42,260 bases of DNA from RI-92 sp037384645 (GTDB lineage Bacteria; Pseudomonadota; Gammaproteobacteria; UBA6429; Thiohalophilaceae). The stretch lies in contig JARRNT010000023.1 of NCBI GenBank assembly GCA_037384645.1, forward strand, positions 1-42,260, written 5' to 3'. The notes beneath the pieces were generated by a model. It worked only from the letters and a program-made list of their open reading frames with translations. It did not search any database and had not been told where the DNA came from. Of the stretch, positions 1 to 7,956 are shown piece by piece. A program made the translations under genes and the position numbers. The stretch's first letter is position 1. Each line of letters starts with the position of its first letter.

Positions 1-1
1 G

Positions 2-532
2 GCGCTGCGTGAAATGGGCTATACCGCACCGATTGTGGCTTTGACAGCAAATGCCATGAATCAGGAGAAACAGGACTGTTATGATGCTGGTTGTAATGAT
101 GTCTGTACCAAACCGATAGATTATCCGGTATTCACGCGGGTTCTGGCCAAGTATTTGAAACAGGCAGCCAACCCTGTTGAACAGGAGGGAGCGCCAATTG
201 TTTCCGAATTACTGAAAGATGAGCCCGACCTGCTTGACCTGGTGCAGGAATTTGTCAGAAAACTGCCTGACATGATCAGGAAAATTGAGGCTGCATACAA
301 CAAGAAGGATGTCGAAGAACTGCGCCAGGAAGTACATACCCTGAAAGGTACTGGGGGAAATTTTGGCTATCCGGAGCTGTTTGAGCTGGCCAAAAAAATA
401 GAGTTTGAAATTGTCGCCAATAATTTCCAGGCAGCAGGTGAGATGATCGAATCACTTGCCCTGATTGCAGGACGGATCGCGCAGGGCCTGGAGACGGATG
501 AACAGGCGGTATCGCGTGATTATCCTGCATAA
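2..532 (+). CDS. Hybrid sensor histidine kinase, C-terminal part (receiver end plus Hpt domain), truncated by window edge
   Basis: The gene enters from the left edge and its start is not in the window. The first ~50 codons are the end of a response-regulator receiver domain: PIVALTANAM, then a GCND turn and TKPID with the conserved receiver lysine. The phospho-accepting Asp lies upstream, outside the window. A linker leads to a histidine phosphotransfer (Hpt) domain with the motif HTLKGTGGNFG, whose His (codon about 335-337) is the expected phosphorylation site. This REC-Hpt ending is typical of hybrid kinases of the BarA/ArcB type, which relay phosphate through the receiver to Hpt and on to a separate regulator. 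The input and kinase domains cannot be seen, so the signal is unknown. TAA stop at 530-532. Confident about the domains, not about which kinase it is. Confidence 0.9.
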   Translation, partial: ALREMGYTAPIVALTANAMNQEKQDCYDAGCNDVCTKPIDYPVFTRVLAKYLKQAANPVEQEGAPIVSELLKDEPDLLDLVQEFVRKLPDMIRKIEAAYNKKDVEELRQEVHTLKGTGGNFGYPELFELAKKIEFEIVANNFQAAGEMIESLALIAGRIAQGLETDEQAVSRDYPA

Positions 533-554
533 TCCTGAGAGAGTTTTTATTCAA

Positions 555-983
555 TCATGGGTCTCGTGTTTTCACTGGATTCGATACTCGTAAGCCAGGC
601 TTCAGCGTAATCTGATTACTGGCAAAGTGTAAATGGCTCTGAAATATGCCACGTCGGGTCAGGAATTCATCCAGCTTATCCAGTAACATATGCAGGTTTA
701 TGTCCATACGAGATGTTTTGCGCAAAGCATGGCTTTCCAATTGATACATCAACAATACCATTCCGTGTAACATATTCGGTAATTTGCCGCCCTTCATTGT
801 TGAGCGCATACAGTCCGGCGCAATATGGAATGCGGGAAAAATTAACCAGCAGAATGTTTTCAAGGTATTGCTGCTGTTGCCAAAGTGCGATGCTGTCATT
901 GGTAATTTGTTCAGTCGGTCGTGCAAAATTTGCGCAAGGGCATCCTGTTGTCGCCGTATACTCTTCTCGCGAGTCAGGCTCAT
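555..983 (-). pseudogene. Probable frameshifted PDC-type sensor domain remnant
   Basis: An ATG at 983 has a strong ribosome binding site (AAGGAG) and begins MSLTREKSIRRQQDALAQIL. That frame stays open to 555 (143 codons), but after the first ~27 residues it looks unlike a protein family. From about position 900 to 676 the neighbouring frame instead reads NDSIALWQQQ, then FSRIPYCAGLYALNNEGRQI and TEYVTRNGIVDVSIG. This matches small PDC-sensor proteins of gammaproteobacteria (pattern IPYC..LYA.D..G.QI...V..NG). The second frame has no start codon of its own. The simplest reading is a gene that starts at 983, shifts frame near 900-925, and loses its C-terminal part around the stop at 676-678. 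The alternative is a real 143-residue protein in the first frame. Intact relatives bind small ligands, usually attached to signalling domains. It lies convergent with the hybrid kinase end. Confidence 0.45.
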
Positions 984-1403
984 GCGTTCTCCTTGCCAGC
1001 TTGCATCCATGTTGTAAGTTAATATTAAGAGTCGTCCTTCGCTACAGATGGCAAATGTGGGCCAGACATTAATCAGGCTGCCACTTCATCTCCTGTAACT
1101 TGTTATAATCATTTTTATGTTATCGATTTTGTTTTCGGAATTGTTACAGAATTCTGTTGTGATAACAGTTATGGGTCACAGCAAGATACATTCTAAGAGA
1201 GTCATCTTGCGAGTGATGACGCGAGGTAAATACAGGCAGAAATCAACTTTTTTGTTACAGACTGTATCGTCGGGCGCAAATGGCGTGTTAAACGCTGGTT
1301 GTATGTATTTTACCTGAAGGATAGTCAGCTATCCGAAACAGAAAAAACGCGCTATGCTATATCACCATGCATTTTGTGTTTTTAATTGACGTGTCATTTT
1401 CCC
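984..1403. other. AT-rich intergenic region upstream of ppnN
   Basis: No convincing gene. An extended -10 element (TGTTATAAT, 1101-1109) points rightward, with no clear -35. A second, weaker one (TGCTATATC, 1356-1364) lies 40 bp before ppnN and could supply its promoter. A 66-codon open frame at 1117-1317 has no ribosome binding site and no recognisable content, so I do not call it a gene. Confidence 0.4.
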
Positions 1404-2774
1404 ATGAATACAAGAGTATTTGATGCAGTTATTGCGCCGGAAGGGCGGCTTGAAGTTTTGTCCCGGGCGGAAGTCGGTAAACTGCTGGATACCAGCCAGG
1501 GCGGCTTATATAAATTGTTTCGGAATTGCTCTCTGGCTGTTCTCAATAGCGGTAATTATCTTGATGATGGCAAGGAACTGCTTGAGCGATTTCGGTCTTT
1601 CGAAATAAGTGTCTTGCAGGAAGAGCGCGGCATCAAACTGGCACTGAAGCAGGCACCGGCCAATGCGTTTGTCGACAATAAAATCATTAAGGGTATCAGC
1701 GAACATTTGTTTTCTGTGTTGCGCGACGTCATTTATGTGAGTGCTGAAATACAGGATAACCCTAAATTTGACCTGAGCAGCTCAGAAGGTATTACCAATG
1801 CTGTTTTCCATATATTGCGCAACGCCGATATTTTGCGTCCGGAAGTTAATCCAAACCTGATTGTTTGCTGGGGTGGGCATTCTATTTCGCGCGAAGAGTA
1901 TGATTATAGTAAGGAAGTGGGTTACCAGATGGGGCTGCGTGGTCTGGATATTTGCACCGGTTGTGGTCCTGGCGCCATGAAAGGCCCCATGAAGGGTGCG
2001 ACCATCGGGCATGCCAAGCAGCGTATCCGGCGTGGACAATATTTGGGGATATCCGAGCCTGGCATTATTGCAGCCGAGTCGCCCAATCCCATCGTCAACG
2101 ACCTGGTGATCATGCCTGATATCGAAAAACGTCTGGAGGCCTTTGTGCGCACAGGCCATGGGATCGTGGTATTTCCCGGTGGTGTCGGCACGGCGGAAGA
2201 GATCCTGTTTATTCTGGGCATCCTCCTGCACCCGGACAATCGGGGCTTGCCGTTTCCACTGCTCCTCACTGGGCCGACCAGCAGTGAGGCATATTTCCGT
2301 GAGATCGATCGCTTTCTTTGTAAGACACTGGGTGAGGAAATACGCCAGCATTATCAGATTATTATCAACGACCCGGGAAGAGTGGCTCAACAAATGGCCG
2401 CTGGCATGGATGAGATCCGGGCGTTTCGTGAAGAGACCAATGATGCCTTTTATTTTAACTGGTTATTAAAAATTGACGCGGAATTCCAACGTCCCTTTGT
2501 CCCTAATCACGAAAATATGCGTAACCTGGTACTGGCCCCCGACCTGGAAAAATATCAGTTGGCGGCAAATCTGCGTCGCGTATTTTCCGGGGTAGTCGCG
2601 GGTAATGTGAAAGACGAGGGTATCCGTTCTATTGAGCAATACGGTCATTTCGAAATACGTGGTGATACTCGTATCATGGCTCCGATGGACTCATTACTGA
2701 ATTCATTTGTGGCACAACAGCGGATGAAGTTACCCGGCAAGACCTATGTGCCCTGTTACCGTATTATTAAATGA
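1404..2774 (+). CDS. ppnN: Pyrimidine/purine nucleotide 5'-monophosphate nucleosidase (YgdH/PpnN, LOG family)
   Basis: Cleaves the N-glycosidic bond of nucleoside monophosphates to give free base and ribose 5-phosphate, in cytoplasmic nucleotide salvage. The E. coli enzyme is stimulated by (p)ppGpp. The 456-residue product matches E. coli PpnN (about 454) end to end. The N-terminal regulatory part has the LYKLFRNCSLAVLNSG block near residues 35-50. The central LOG (Rossmann-like) domain has CWGGHS (155-160), GCGPGAM (186-192) and the diagnostic PGGVGTAEE (258-266). The C-terminus ends in the conserved MKLPGKTYVPCY block. I chose ATG 1404 over an in-frame TTG at 1386 because it gives the family N-terminus; no strong ribosome binding site precedes either. 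It appears monocistronic. Confidence 0.95.
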   Translation: MNTRVFDAVIAPEGRLEVLSRAEVGKLLDTSQGGLYKLFRNCSLAVLNSGNYLDDGKELLERFRSFEISVLQEERGIKLALKQAPANAFVDNKIIKGISEHLFSVLRDVIYVSAEIQDNPKFDLSSSEGITNAVFHILRNADILRPEVNPNLIVCWGGHSISREEYDYSKEVGYQMGLRGLDICTGCGPGAMKGPMKGATIGHAKQRIRRGQYLGISEPGIIAAESPNPIVNDLVIMPDIEKRLEAFVRTGHGIVVFPGGVGTAEEILFILGILLHPDNRGLPFPLLLTGPTSSEAYFREIDRFLCKTLGEEIRQHYQIIINDPGRVAQQMAAGMDEIRAFREETNDAFYFNWLLKIDAEFQRPFVPNHENMRNLVLAPDLEKYQLAANLRRVFSGVVAGNVKDEGIRSIEQYGHFEIRGDTRIMAPMDSLLNSFVAQQRMKLPGKTYVPCYRIIK

Positions 2775-2948
2775 TTTAACTCCAGACAAGATCGGACGCC
2801 TAGTCCGGGATGCCGTGGTATTGCCCCCGGTTTGCCACAGATAACGAACGTAAACGCGCTACTTGCAATAAGCGTGTATATGCGTGAATCCTATGGGTAT
2901 TCGGGGGTGCCGGTAGGTTCAGGTCTGTGTTTACGATATACTTCACAC

Positions 2949-3839
2949 ATGAGCGCTGAAATGCCACATTCGCACGCCCATCACCATGCAGCTAACCGCC
3001 TGCTCTGGGCCATGTCGTTGACTGCCATCTTCATGGTAGTGGAAGTGTTTGGGGGAATATTCTCCGGTTCCCTGGCGTTGATGGCGGACGCTGGCCATAT
3101 GCTGACGGATACAGCATCACTGTTCATTGCCTGGCTGGCGGCGCGCCTGGCGCATCGTCCTGCCGACAGCCTGCGTTCGTATGGCTATCAGCGTATGCAG
3201 ATTCTGGCAGCCTTTATCAATGGTATGGCCTTTATCGCCATCGTGGTCTGGATCGTGGTTGAGGCCGTTCATCGCTTCATGGCGCCGGTGCAGGTGGAAG
3301 GCAATATTATGATTGTCATCGCGGTACTGGGCCTGGTGGTCAACATCATTGCCTTCTGGATTTTGCATGCTGGAGGTGACCATCATGATCTCAACGTACG
3401 CGCAGCCGTTATTCATGTCCTTGGCGATTTGCTCGGATCCGCAGCAACTATCGTCGCCGCTGGCATTATCATTGCGACCGGCTGGATGCCGATTGACCCG
3501 ATATTATCGGTCCTGGTTGCCTTATTGATTTTGCGTAGTGCCTGGAATGTTGTGCGGCATGCCGGACATATCCTGCTGGAGGGTACGCCGGAAGACCTGG
3601 ATGCCGTGCATATTCGCGATGCGCTCAAGCAGGAGGTTGCTTCCGTGGAAGATGTGCATCACATCCATATCTGGTCGCTCACACCCAGTTACCCCCTGTT
3701 GACGATGCATGTAAACCTGGAGCAAAACGCAGACTATGTGAAAACCCTGAGCCAGATTAAACAGGTATTGATAAAACGCTTCAATATCGAGCATTCAACA
3801 GTTCAGCTCGAACTGGATCATTGTACGGACAAACATTGA
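2949..3839 (+). CDS. zitB: CDF-family zinc/divalent cation efflux transporter (ZitB/CzcD-like)
   Basis: Inner-membrane cation diffusion facilitator that exports Zn2+ (possibly Cd2+ or Co2+) in exchange for protons. The 296-residue product begins with a His-rich stretch (MPHSHAHHH), then six predicted membrane helices (about residues 16-190). The transport site is shown by ADAGHMLTD (H50xxxD54) in helix 2 and HVLGD (H156xxxD160) in helix 5. A cytoplasmic C-terminal metal-sensing domain follows with VHHIHIWSL near 236-244. Similarity to E. coli ZitB runs along the whole length, including ILLEGTPEDL. The open frame extends upstream to a TTG at 2832, but those residues are not family-like, so I start at ATG 2949; ATG 2961 is also possible. 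No metal-responsive operator was recognised upstream. Confidence 0.9.
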   Translation: MSAEMPHSHAHHHAANRLLWAMSLTAIFMVVEVFGGIFSGSLALMADAGHMLTDTASLFIAWLAARLAHRPADSLRSYGYQRMQILAAFINGMAFIAIVVWIVVEAVHRFMAPVQVEGNIMIVIAVLGLVVNIIAFWILHAGGDHHDLNVRAAVIHVLGDLLGSAATIVAAGIIIATGWMPIDPILSVLVALLILRSAWNVVRHAGHILLEGTPEDLDAVHIRDALKQEVASVEDVHHIHIWSLTPSYPLLTMHVNLEQNADYVKTLSQIKQVLIKRFNIEHSTVQLELDHCTDKH

Positions 3840-3893
3840 GCTGTTCGCTACCACGCTACATCGCGGTCCGGCACGAAATAACCCAGGAAAAGA

Positions 3894-3928
3894 CTCCCCT
3901 GAGGTCATACAGAATGACCACAGGGGAG
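3894..3928 (-). terminator. Rho-independent terminator of the cold-shock gene at 3948-4151
   Basis: A long stem, CTCCCCTG plus an inner AGGTCAT/ATGACC pairing, with the complement CAGGGGAG, is followed on the minus strand by TCTTTT. It lies 20 bp after the stop codon of the cold-shock gene. On the plus strand there is no T-run, so it mainly serves the leftward transcript. Confidence 0.8.
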
Positions 3929-3947
3929 GTCGTTGGGGAAGGGATAA

Positions 3948-4151
3948 TTAAACGATTTTAACTTTGGCTGCCTGTGGACCCTTAGGACCGTTCTCAGTTT
4001 CAAATTCTACCTGTTGACCTTCTTGCAACGTTCGAAAGCCATCAGCCTGGATGGCAGAGAAATGGACAAAGACATCTTTGCTGCCATCGGCAGGGGTAAT
4101 AAAGCCAAATCCTTTGGATTCGTTAAACCACTTAACAGTACCGGTATTCAT
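3948..4151 (-). CDS. Cold-shock protein, CspA family
   Basis: A 67-residue single cold-shock domain protein, a five-strand OB-fold that binds single-stranded RNA/DNA and acts as an RNA chaperone. Both nucleic-acid-binding motifs are intact: RNP1 as KGFGFITP and RNP2 as VFVHFSAI. The terminal ENGPKGPQAAKV is standard. AGAGG about 10 bp upstream could be the ribosome binding site. The gene stands alone with its own terminator. A paralogue at 28206-28412 is about 75% identical by eye. Whether either is cold-induced cannot be judged; no cold-box was recognised, and the distal upstream region is interrupted by the N gap. I give no exact csp letter because family members are not separable by eye. 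Confidence 0.95.
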   Translation of the reverse strand: MNTGTVKWFNESKGFGFITPADGSKDVFVHFSAIQADGFRTLQEGQQVEFETENGPKGPQAAKVKIV

Positions 4152-4510
4152 GGGGGATGGACCTCTTGTAACAAATTAAACAAAACATTGATTGCTGGAT
4201 ATCTCGGGTAAACACAGGCGTGAACTGGATGGGGAGTGCGTCTATATAAACCTTCTACACAAGCAATGATCNNNNNNNNNNTCACATTCAAACATGCGCG
4301 CTGTTTGGCAAAATTGATGCCATCTGTGAAGCATGATGTGGCAAGTCTCTCACAATTTTAGACCTATTGCCTGCTTGTTCCCGAAATAAATCCAGAATGG
4401 CACCAATGTGGTTCCTGCATACCGGGTAAGGCGACAAAATTGTGCAAAAAACTGCATATCACTCCTGCAACAAAAATTTACAGAAGAGCAGATTTTTGTA
4501 GTGACTGAGA
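4152..4510. other. Intergenic region containing an assembly gap (10 Ns at 4272-4281)
   Basis: The Ns mark a scaffold join of unknown true length, so sequence and even genes may be missing here. The flanks contain the leader of the cold-shock gene (4152 to about 4271) and unassigned AT-rich sequence (4282-4510). I see no gene on either side of the gap. Adjacency across it is not guaranteed. Confidence 0.9.
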
Positions 4511-5260
4511 TTATTGCCAGTAATAGATTGCCTTGGCCAGTCCGAGCAGGCTGACCAGCATTAACAGGCCGCCTACCACCCGTTTGAAGAGTTGATCATT
4601 GTGCAGGATCTTTTCATGGGCTCTGAGTCCCAGCACGTGGCCAATAGCGGCCACGGGTAAAAGCACCAGTGCTGTAGGGAATTGCAGCCTGACACCGAGC
4701 AGGGCAAAAGTGGTCAGTTTGATACTGACCAGGATAAACCAGAGGACAAACAGGGTATTACGCAGCTGGCGGCGGCTGACATTGCGCATGAACACGGCTA
4801 CCATCAAGGGCGCGCCGGTCAGCGAAGTACCGGCCACATAACCACCAAACAGTAACAATAGCTTGTCTGCCCAGCTGTGGCGGCTGTGGATAGCCCTGTT
4901 CATGACCCAGATAAAGGCGTAAAACAGGGTGATACCATAGATAAAGATTAATAACCATTCATTGGGCAGATTGACCAGGCCAAACACGCCGACGACCGCA
5001 GCGGGGACGATTAGCACACCGGATTTTCGTAAATAGCGCCAGTCCACGTCATTCAGCCGGGTGCGCAGGGTGAGTGCCGAAAAGAACAGCAGATGGGTAC
5101 CAATGATGGGTAGCCAGTAGATGGGGCGGTTGTCCAGGAACAGCATTAACGGCAGCCCCAGTGCGGCACCGCCAAAGCCCAGACCGGAACGGACAAATCC
5201 GGACCAAACGAAAATCAGACCAATCAGAATAATTTGAGCGTGGCTGAACTGACTAAGCAT
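4511..5260 (-). CDS. TauE/SafE-family membrane transporter (probable sulfite/organosulfonate exporter)
   Basis: A 249-residue integral inner-membrane protein with about eight hydrophobic helices and the family's two-repeat organisation. The first helix carries the characteristic GFGGAALGLPLMLF block (about residues 28-41), mirrored by GGYVAGTSLTGAPLMVAVFM near 139-158. Members are linked to export of sulfite, sulfoacetate or other small anions, but substrates vary widely and cannot be read from sequence. The length matches the family (240-270). Start ATG 5260 lies just before the first helix; no strong ribosome binding site is visible. It stands alone, divergent from the macro-domain gene. 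Confidence 0.85.
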   Translation of the reverse strand: MLSQFSHAQIILIGLIFVWSGFVRSGLGFGGAALGLPLMLFLDNRPIYWLPIIGTHLLFFSALTLRTRLNDVDWRYLRKSGVLIVPAAVVGVFGLVNLPNEWLLIFIYGITLFYAFIWVMNRAIHSRHSWADKLLLLFGGYVAGTSLTGAPLMVAVFMRNVSRRQLRNTLFVLWFILVSIKLTTFALLGVRLQFPTALVLLPVAAIGHVLGLRAHEKILHNDQLFKRVVGGLLMLVSLLGLAKAIYYWQ

Positions 5261-5402
5261 GCTGTGGCTAACACGAAGGATAAAGCCTATTCTAAACCGG
5301 CAGGCAGAAATGGTCGATAGCCTGGGGAGGCCAGACTGATAGCAGGCCTGCCACGTTTAATGCAGACGTGTAAATCCGTAATGCTGGAGATACAGGGACA
5401 GG

Positions 5403-6083
5403 ATGGACAAGACGACAATGCGTTTTTTATTCGGGGATCGGGAGCTGGTTCTCACGGCGGGTGATGTATTATCGGCAAAAGTGGATGCCATTGCTAATCC
5501 CGCAGGGAACATGCTGGACCATCAGGCAGCACTGGCGCAAAGGATCTGTCAGCAGGCCGGCAGCCAGATCGAGTGCGAGAGTGCCCAGTTGATCCGAGAG
5601 TATGGTGCCATCGATGCTGGCATGGCTGTGTATACATCGGCAGGAGATCTGCCTTTCAAGGCGATTATTCATGCTGTGGTCCCGGAGCAGAACGTAGCAG
5701 ATGCGGGGCGATTGCTGGAACAGGCGATTTCCCGCAGTCTGCAGTTGTGCGATATGAATGAGTGGTATTCCCTTGCGATACCGGTAGTGGATATGGAGGC
5801 TGCAGGCCTGACGCTGGCGGATGTCGCCCAGGCCTATTTCCGCGCCATCACCCGTTTCTGGGATGCGCGCCACGATTGCGCCCTGGAAAAGGTGTGCGTG
5901 TACGTGACGCCAGAACAGTTTCGTGCCTTTTTCGACGCTTTCCGCGAAGAAGGCCTGACAGAGGAAACAGAGGCTGGCCCAATAGCCGCAGACAATGGCG
6001 AGGAATCGATCGGAGAAATCGATCTAAGCGAGGCTGATATTGCCGACCTTGATGACAGCGATATCAACAACTGGTTTAAGTAG
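5403..6083 (+). CDS. Macro-domain protein with acidic C-terminal tail
   Basis: The first ~175 residues resemble a macro domain, the fold that binds or hydrolyses ADP-ribose and its derivatives. GDVLSAKVDAIANPAGNML fits the usual GDI....DAIVNAAN start, and YTSAGDLPFKAIIHAVVP fits the later T.G..L....IIH.V block. The usual Asn-Ala-Ala-Asn is Asn-Pro-Ala-Gly-Asn here. The C-terminus (about 185-226) is a strongly acidic, probably disordered tail rich in Glu, Asp and Ile, ending in NNWFK, which looks like a protein-docking tail. A cytoplasmic protein, convergent with the VOC gene by a 1-bp gap. Start ATG 5403 follows GGAGA at 12 bp; ATG 5418 is an alternative. Role unknown: possibly ADP-ribose signalling or ADP-ribosyl removal. 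Confidence 0.75.
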   Translation: MDKTTMRFLFGDRELVLTAGDVLSAKVDAIANPAGNMLDHQAALAQRICQQAGSQIECESAQLIREYGAIDAGMAVYTSAGDLPFKAIIHAVVPEQNVADAGRLLEQAISRSLQLCDMNEWYSLAIPVVDMEAAGLTLADVAQAYFRAITRFWDARHDCALEKVCVYVTPEQFRAFFDAFREEGLTEETEAGPIAADNGEESIGEIDLSEADIADLDDSDINNWFK

Positions 6084-6084
6084 C

Positions 6085-7326
6085 TCAGGATGATGCGCTG
6101 TTTTCCGCCTGTAACTCCAGTAATTCGTCCGCCACACCTGCGGCATGGGTGAGTTCGGCAACATTCTGCTTGGTGAAGAATCCCTTAAAAGCACCATAGC
6201 GCTGGACATATTCAATAATCAGAGATGAATGCTCCGAGGCATTGGAGAAAATCTGTTTCAGGCCTTCTGCCTTGGAACCGATGACATCGAGCAAGAAGTC
6301 CTTTCCCTCCTGCTTGATTTGTTCAACCACATATTCGATGTTTTCCTGACCCTGGCGTTCGCCATCAGTAACTGCCAGGGCAATGTGGTGTAAACGCGGG
6401 CCGTAGTTGCGCACAAAGGTTTCTGTCGGCGAGGGCAGGCCTTCCAGGTGATTGACAAAATACGGTGTGTTGTTCGCAGTAAAGACCTTGGCCGGGCTAT
6501 GGCTCTCTTCATCAAAATGCACACTCTTGGTGACATTCGTAGACGAGTTTTGATCCTTGATATCGTAGGATCCCCAGTAGTAGTAGCTGGACAGGGATAA
6601 CCACTCCAGTATGGCGACTTCACGATTCTGGCTGTATACCCGTGTTGCCAGATGATCTATCGGCAGCAGGAGATCATCGATGGCATGCCGGGCCTGTAAT
6701 TCCTTGGCTGCCAGGTATACATCCTGGACATCACTGCGGATGTTGCTGAGTCCTAAGGCGTAAACCCGCAGGTGTCTGGGATTGCGCTCCATGTAAGCGA
6801 CAACATTATGGGTATAAGGGGAAGGTTTACTGATAGCGACATTGCCGGGAAACTCCATGCGTCGGATTTGATCCTGGTTAAAAAAACGAAATCCCCTTTG
6901 CTTTTGCAGTTCCACGACACCATGCAAATCATTGACCCGCAGGATTTCGCCCATGTAACGACTGTTGGGTTTACGTGAACCGATAGGATAGACCTCGTTA
7001 AGGCTGCGGAATATCCCACGGATCTTCGGGTCCTTGACTTCACGTACTATCAGGTCTGGTTGATCAAGAGAAATACGGAGTATGTGTGTCCAGTGCGATT
7101 CACTTTCGAGCGTCACCAGGTAATGATAGGGTGTCATCAGGCAAAGTTCAGCAATATAGGAAATGGAATGCCCGGGATCAACCGTCAGCATAATGGCATC
7201 AATCTGGCCTATCATGCTGGTCAGACCGATGCGATCCCGTTCTTCCAGTAGTCGGGAAAGGTACTCTTCGAAGAAAGGGCTATTTAGCTTGTCGCCAAAA
7301 CGCGGCAGATCTAATGAATTTGACAT
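6085..7326 (-). CDS. VOC-superfamily metalloprotein with HPPD-like C-terminal domain
   Basis: A 413-residue protein. The C-terminal half looks like the catalytic part of 4-hydroxyphenylpyruvate dioxygenase: LPIDHLATRV (His225), RLHHIALAV (His313/His314) and IIEYVQRYG (Glu372), the expected 2-His-1-Glu Fe(II) triad. The N-terminal ~220 residues are not recognisable HPPD sequence and may be a degenerate VOC domain or a separate ligand-binding part. The reaction is therefore unknown; an Fe(II)-dependent oxygenase acting on a keto acid is the natural guess. I start at MSNSLDLPRF (ATG 7326), because upstream codons in the open frame overlap the preceding small gene and look non-coding. It is second in an operon with the 76-residue gene, 29 bp downstream of it. 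Confidence 0.75.
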   Translation of the reverse strand: MSNSLDLPRFGDKLNSPFFEEYLSRLLEERDRIGLTSMIGQIDAIMLTVDPGHSISYIAELCLMTPYHYLVTLESESHWTHILRISLDQPDLIVREVKDPKIRGIFRSLNEVYPIGSRKPNSRYMGEILRVNDLHGVVELQKQRGFRFFNQDQIRRMEFPGNVAISKPSPYTHNVVAYMERNPRHLRVYALGLSNIRSDVQDVYLAAKELQARHAIDDLLLPIDHLATRVYSQNREVAILEWLSLSSYYYWGSYDIKDQNSSTNVTKSVHFDEESHSPAKVFTANNTPYFVNHLEGLPSPTETFVRNYGPRLHHIALAVTDGERQGQENIEYVVEQIKQEGKDFLLDVIGSKAEGLKQIFSNASEHSSLIIEYVQRYGAFKGFFTKQNVAELTHAAGVADELLELQAENSASS

Positions 7327-7355
7327 AACCTGTTTGACTGCATTGCAGGTTTCTT

Positions 7356-7586
7356 TCAAATGGCGAGTGTATCGGCGGCCTGAATCCAGGCAACATGGGG
7401 ATGCACGATACCCTGATCGATGATCAGCTCCAGTTCGAACATACTGCACATCTGCTGCAGACTGAAGTCGCCGGAAAATTCAGATTTGAGATGACGGCTA
7501 TGGAGTTCGTTCAGGTAAAGCAGATTGGGCCGATAACCATGTTCACGTTTAAAATCGCCGATAAGCCGCAGGATATAACTGATCAT
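7356..7586 (-). CDS. Small conserved hypothetical protein, first gene of the VOC operon
   Basis: A 76-residue soluble protein starting MISYILRLIGDFKREHGYRP. The start is fixed by a near-perfect ribosome binding site, AAGGAGG, 5 bp before ATG 7586. It contains LYLNELHSRHLKSEF and ends with VAWIQAADTLAI; no signal peptide or membrane helix. I cannot name the family with certainty, but composition and translation signals mark it as real. Its tight placement before the HPPD-like gene suggests a shared transcript and perhaps a shared complex or pathway. Confidence 0.75.
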   Translation of the reverse strand: MISYILRLIGDFKREHGYRPNLLYLNELHSRHLKSEFSGDFSLQQMCSMFELELIIDQGIVHPHVAWIQAADTLAI

Positions 7587-7775
7587 CGCTTCCTCCTTGG
7601 ACGATATACCGTGTCACTACTGACCAGGTGCAGGTTCTACCAGGGCAGTTGCTCACGATTATTCCAGCATTAACTATGCCATCTGGTCTGCGGACCAGAA
7701 ATCAGCCTGTTACCGCTGGTTCCGTGAATCATGATTAAAAATTTATGCCCTGTTATGGGCTGTGCACAGAGTCCA

Positions 7776-7791
7776 TGCACTGTTTTGGTGA
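7776..7791 (+). promoter_or_regulatory. NtrC-like enhancer box 1
   Basis: TGCACTGTTTTGGTGA matches the NtrC dyad (TGCAC-N5-TGGTGCA) in both arms except the last two bases. It lies about 110-125 bp upstream of the -24 element at 7902, a typical activator position. Assignment to NtrC is by pattern only. Confidence 0.55.
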
Positions 7792-7814
7792 TGACGACGA
7801 TAAACTTGCCGCAA

Positions 7815-7830
7815 TGCACCGGGATGGGAC
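7815..7830 (+). promoter_or_regulatory. Possible NtrC-like enhancer box 2 (weaker)
   Basis: TGCACCGGGATGGGAC has a perfect left arm (TGCACC) but an imperfect right arm (TGGGAC instead of TGGTGC). The centre-to-centre distance from box 1 is 39 bp, close to four helical turns, which would place both on the same DNA face and favour cooperative binding. Confidence 0.4.
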
Positions 7831-7901
7831 CTTACTGAACCCGGTTATACAGTTTGCGGGCATTTTTGCCCGGCCAGATAAACTGAATCAACAACTTAGC
7901 C

Positions 7902-7916
7902 TGGCATTGTATTTGC
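7902..7916 (+). promoter_or_regulatory. Sigma-54 (RpoN) -24/-12 promoter
   Basis: TGGCATTGTATTTGC fits the consensus TGGCAC-N5-TTGC with the invariant GG (7903-7904) and GC (7915-7916) exactly ten bases apart. The expected start point is near 7928, giving a leader of about 29 nt with GGAG (7946-7949) seven bases before the ATG at 7957. RpoN promoters require an AAA+ activator; the upstream TGCAC boxes suggest NtrC. Confidence 0.85.
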
Positions 7917-7956
7917 CTTAGCTGAATTCATCGAGTTCCCGCAATGGAGTCAGACG

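Larger units (their letters stand above)
7587..7901. other. Divergent intergenic region with NtrC-like enhancer boxes
   Basis: No gene is seen. The stretch separates the leftward VOC operon from the rightward nitrogen-type operon. It contains two TGCAC-type boxes, listed separately, at the distance from the sigma-54 promoter normal for enhancer-binding proteins. The open frames here lack ribosome binding sites and family features. Confidence 0.6.

Noticed and set aside
713..1072. 119-codon plus-strand open frame
   Set aside because: Overlaps the PDC remnant on the other strand, has no ribosome binding site and no recognisable motif.
1117..1317. 66-codon plus-strand open frame
   Set aside because: Begins only eight bases after the extended -10 and has no ribosome binding site; content is not protein-like.
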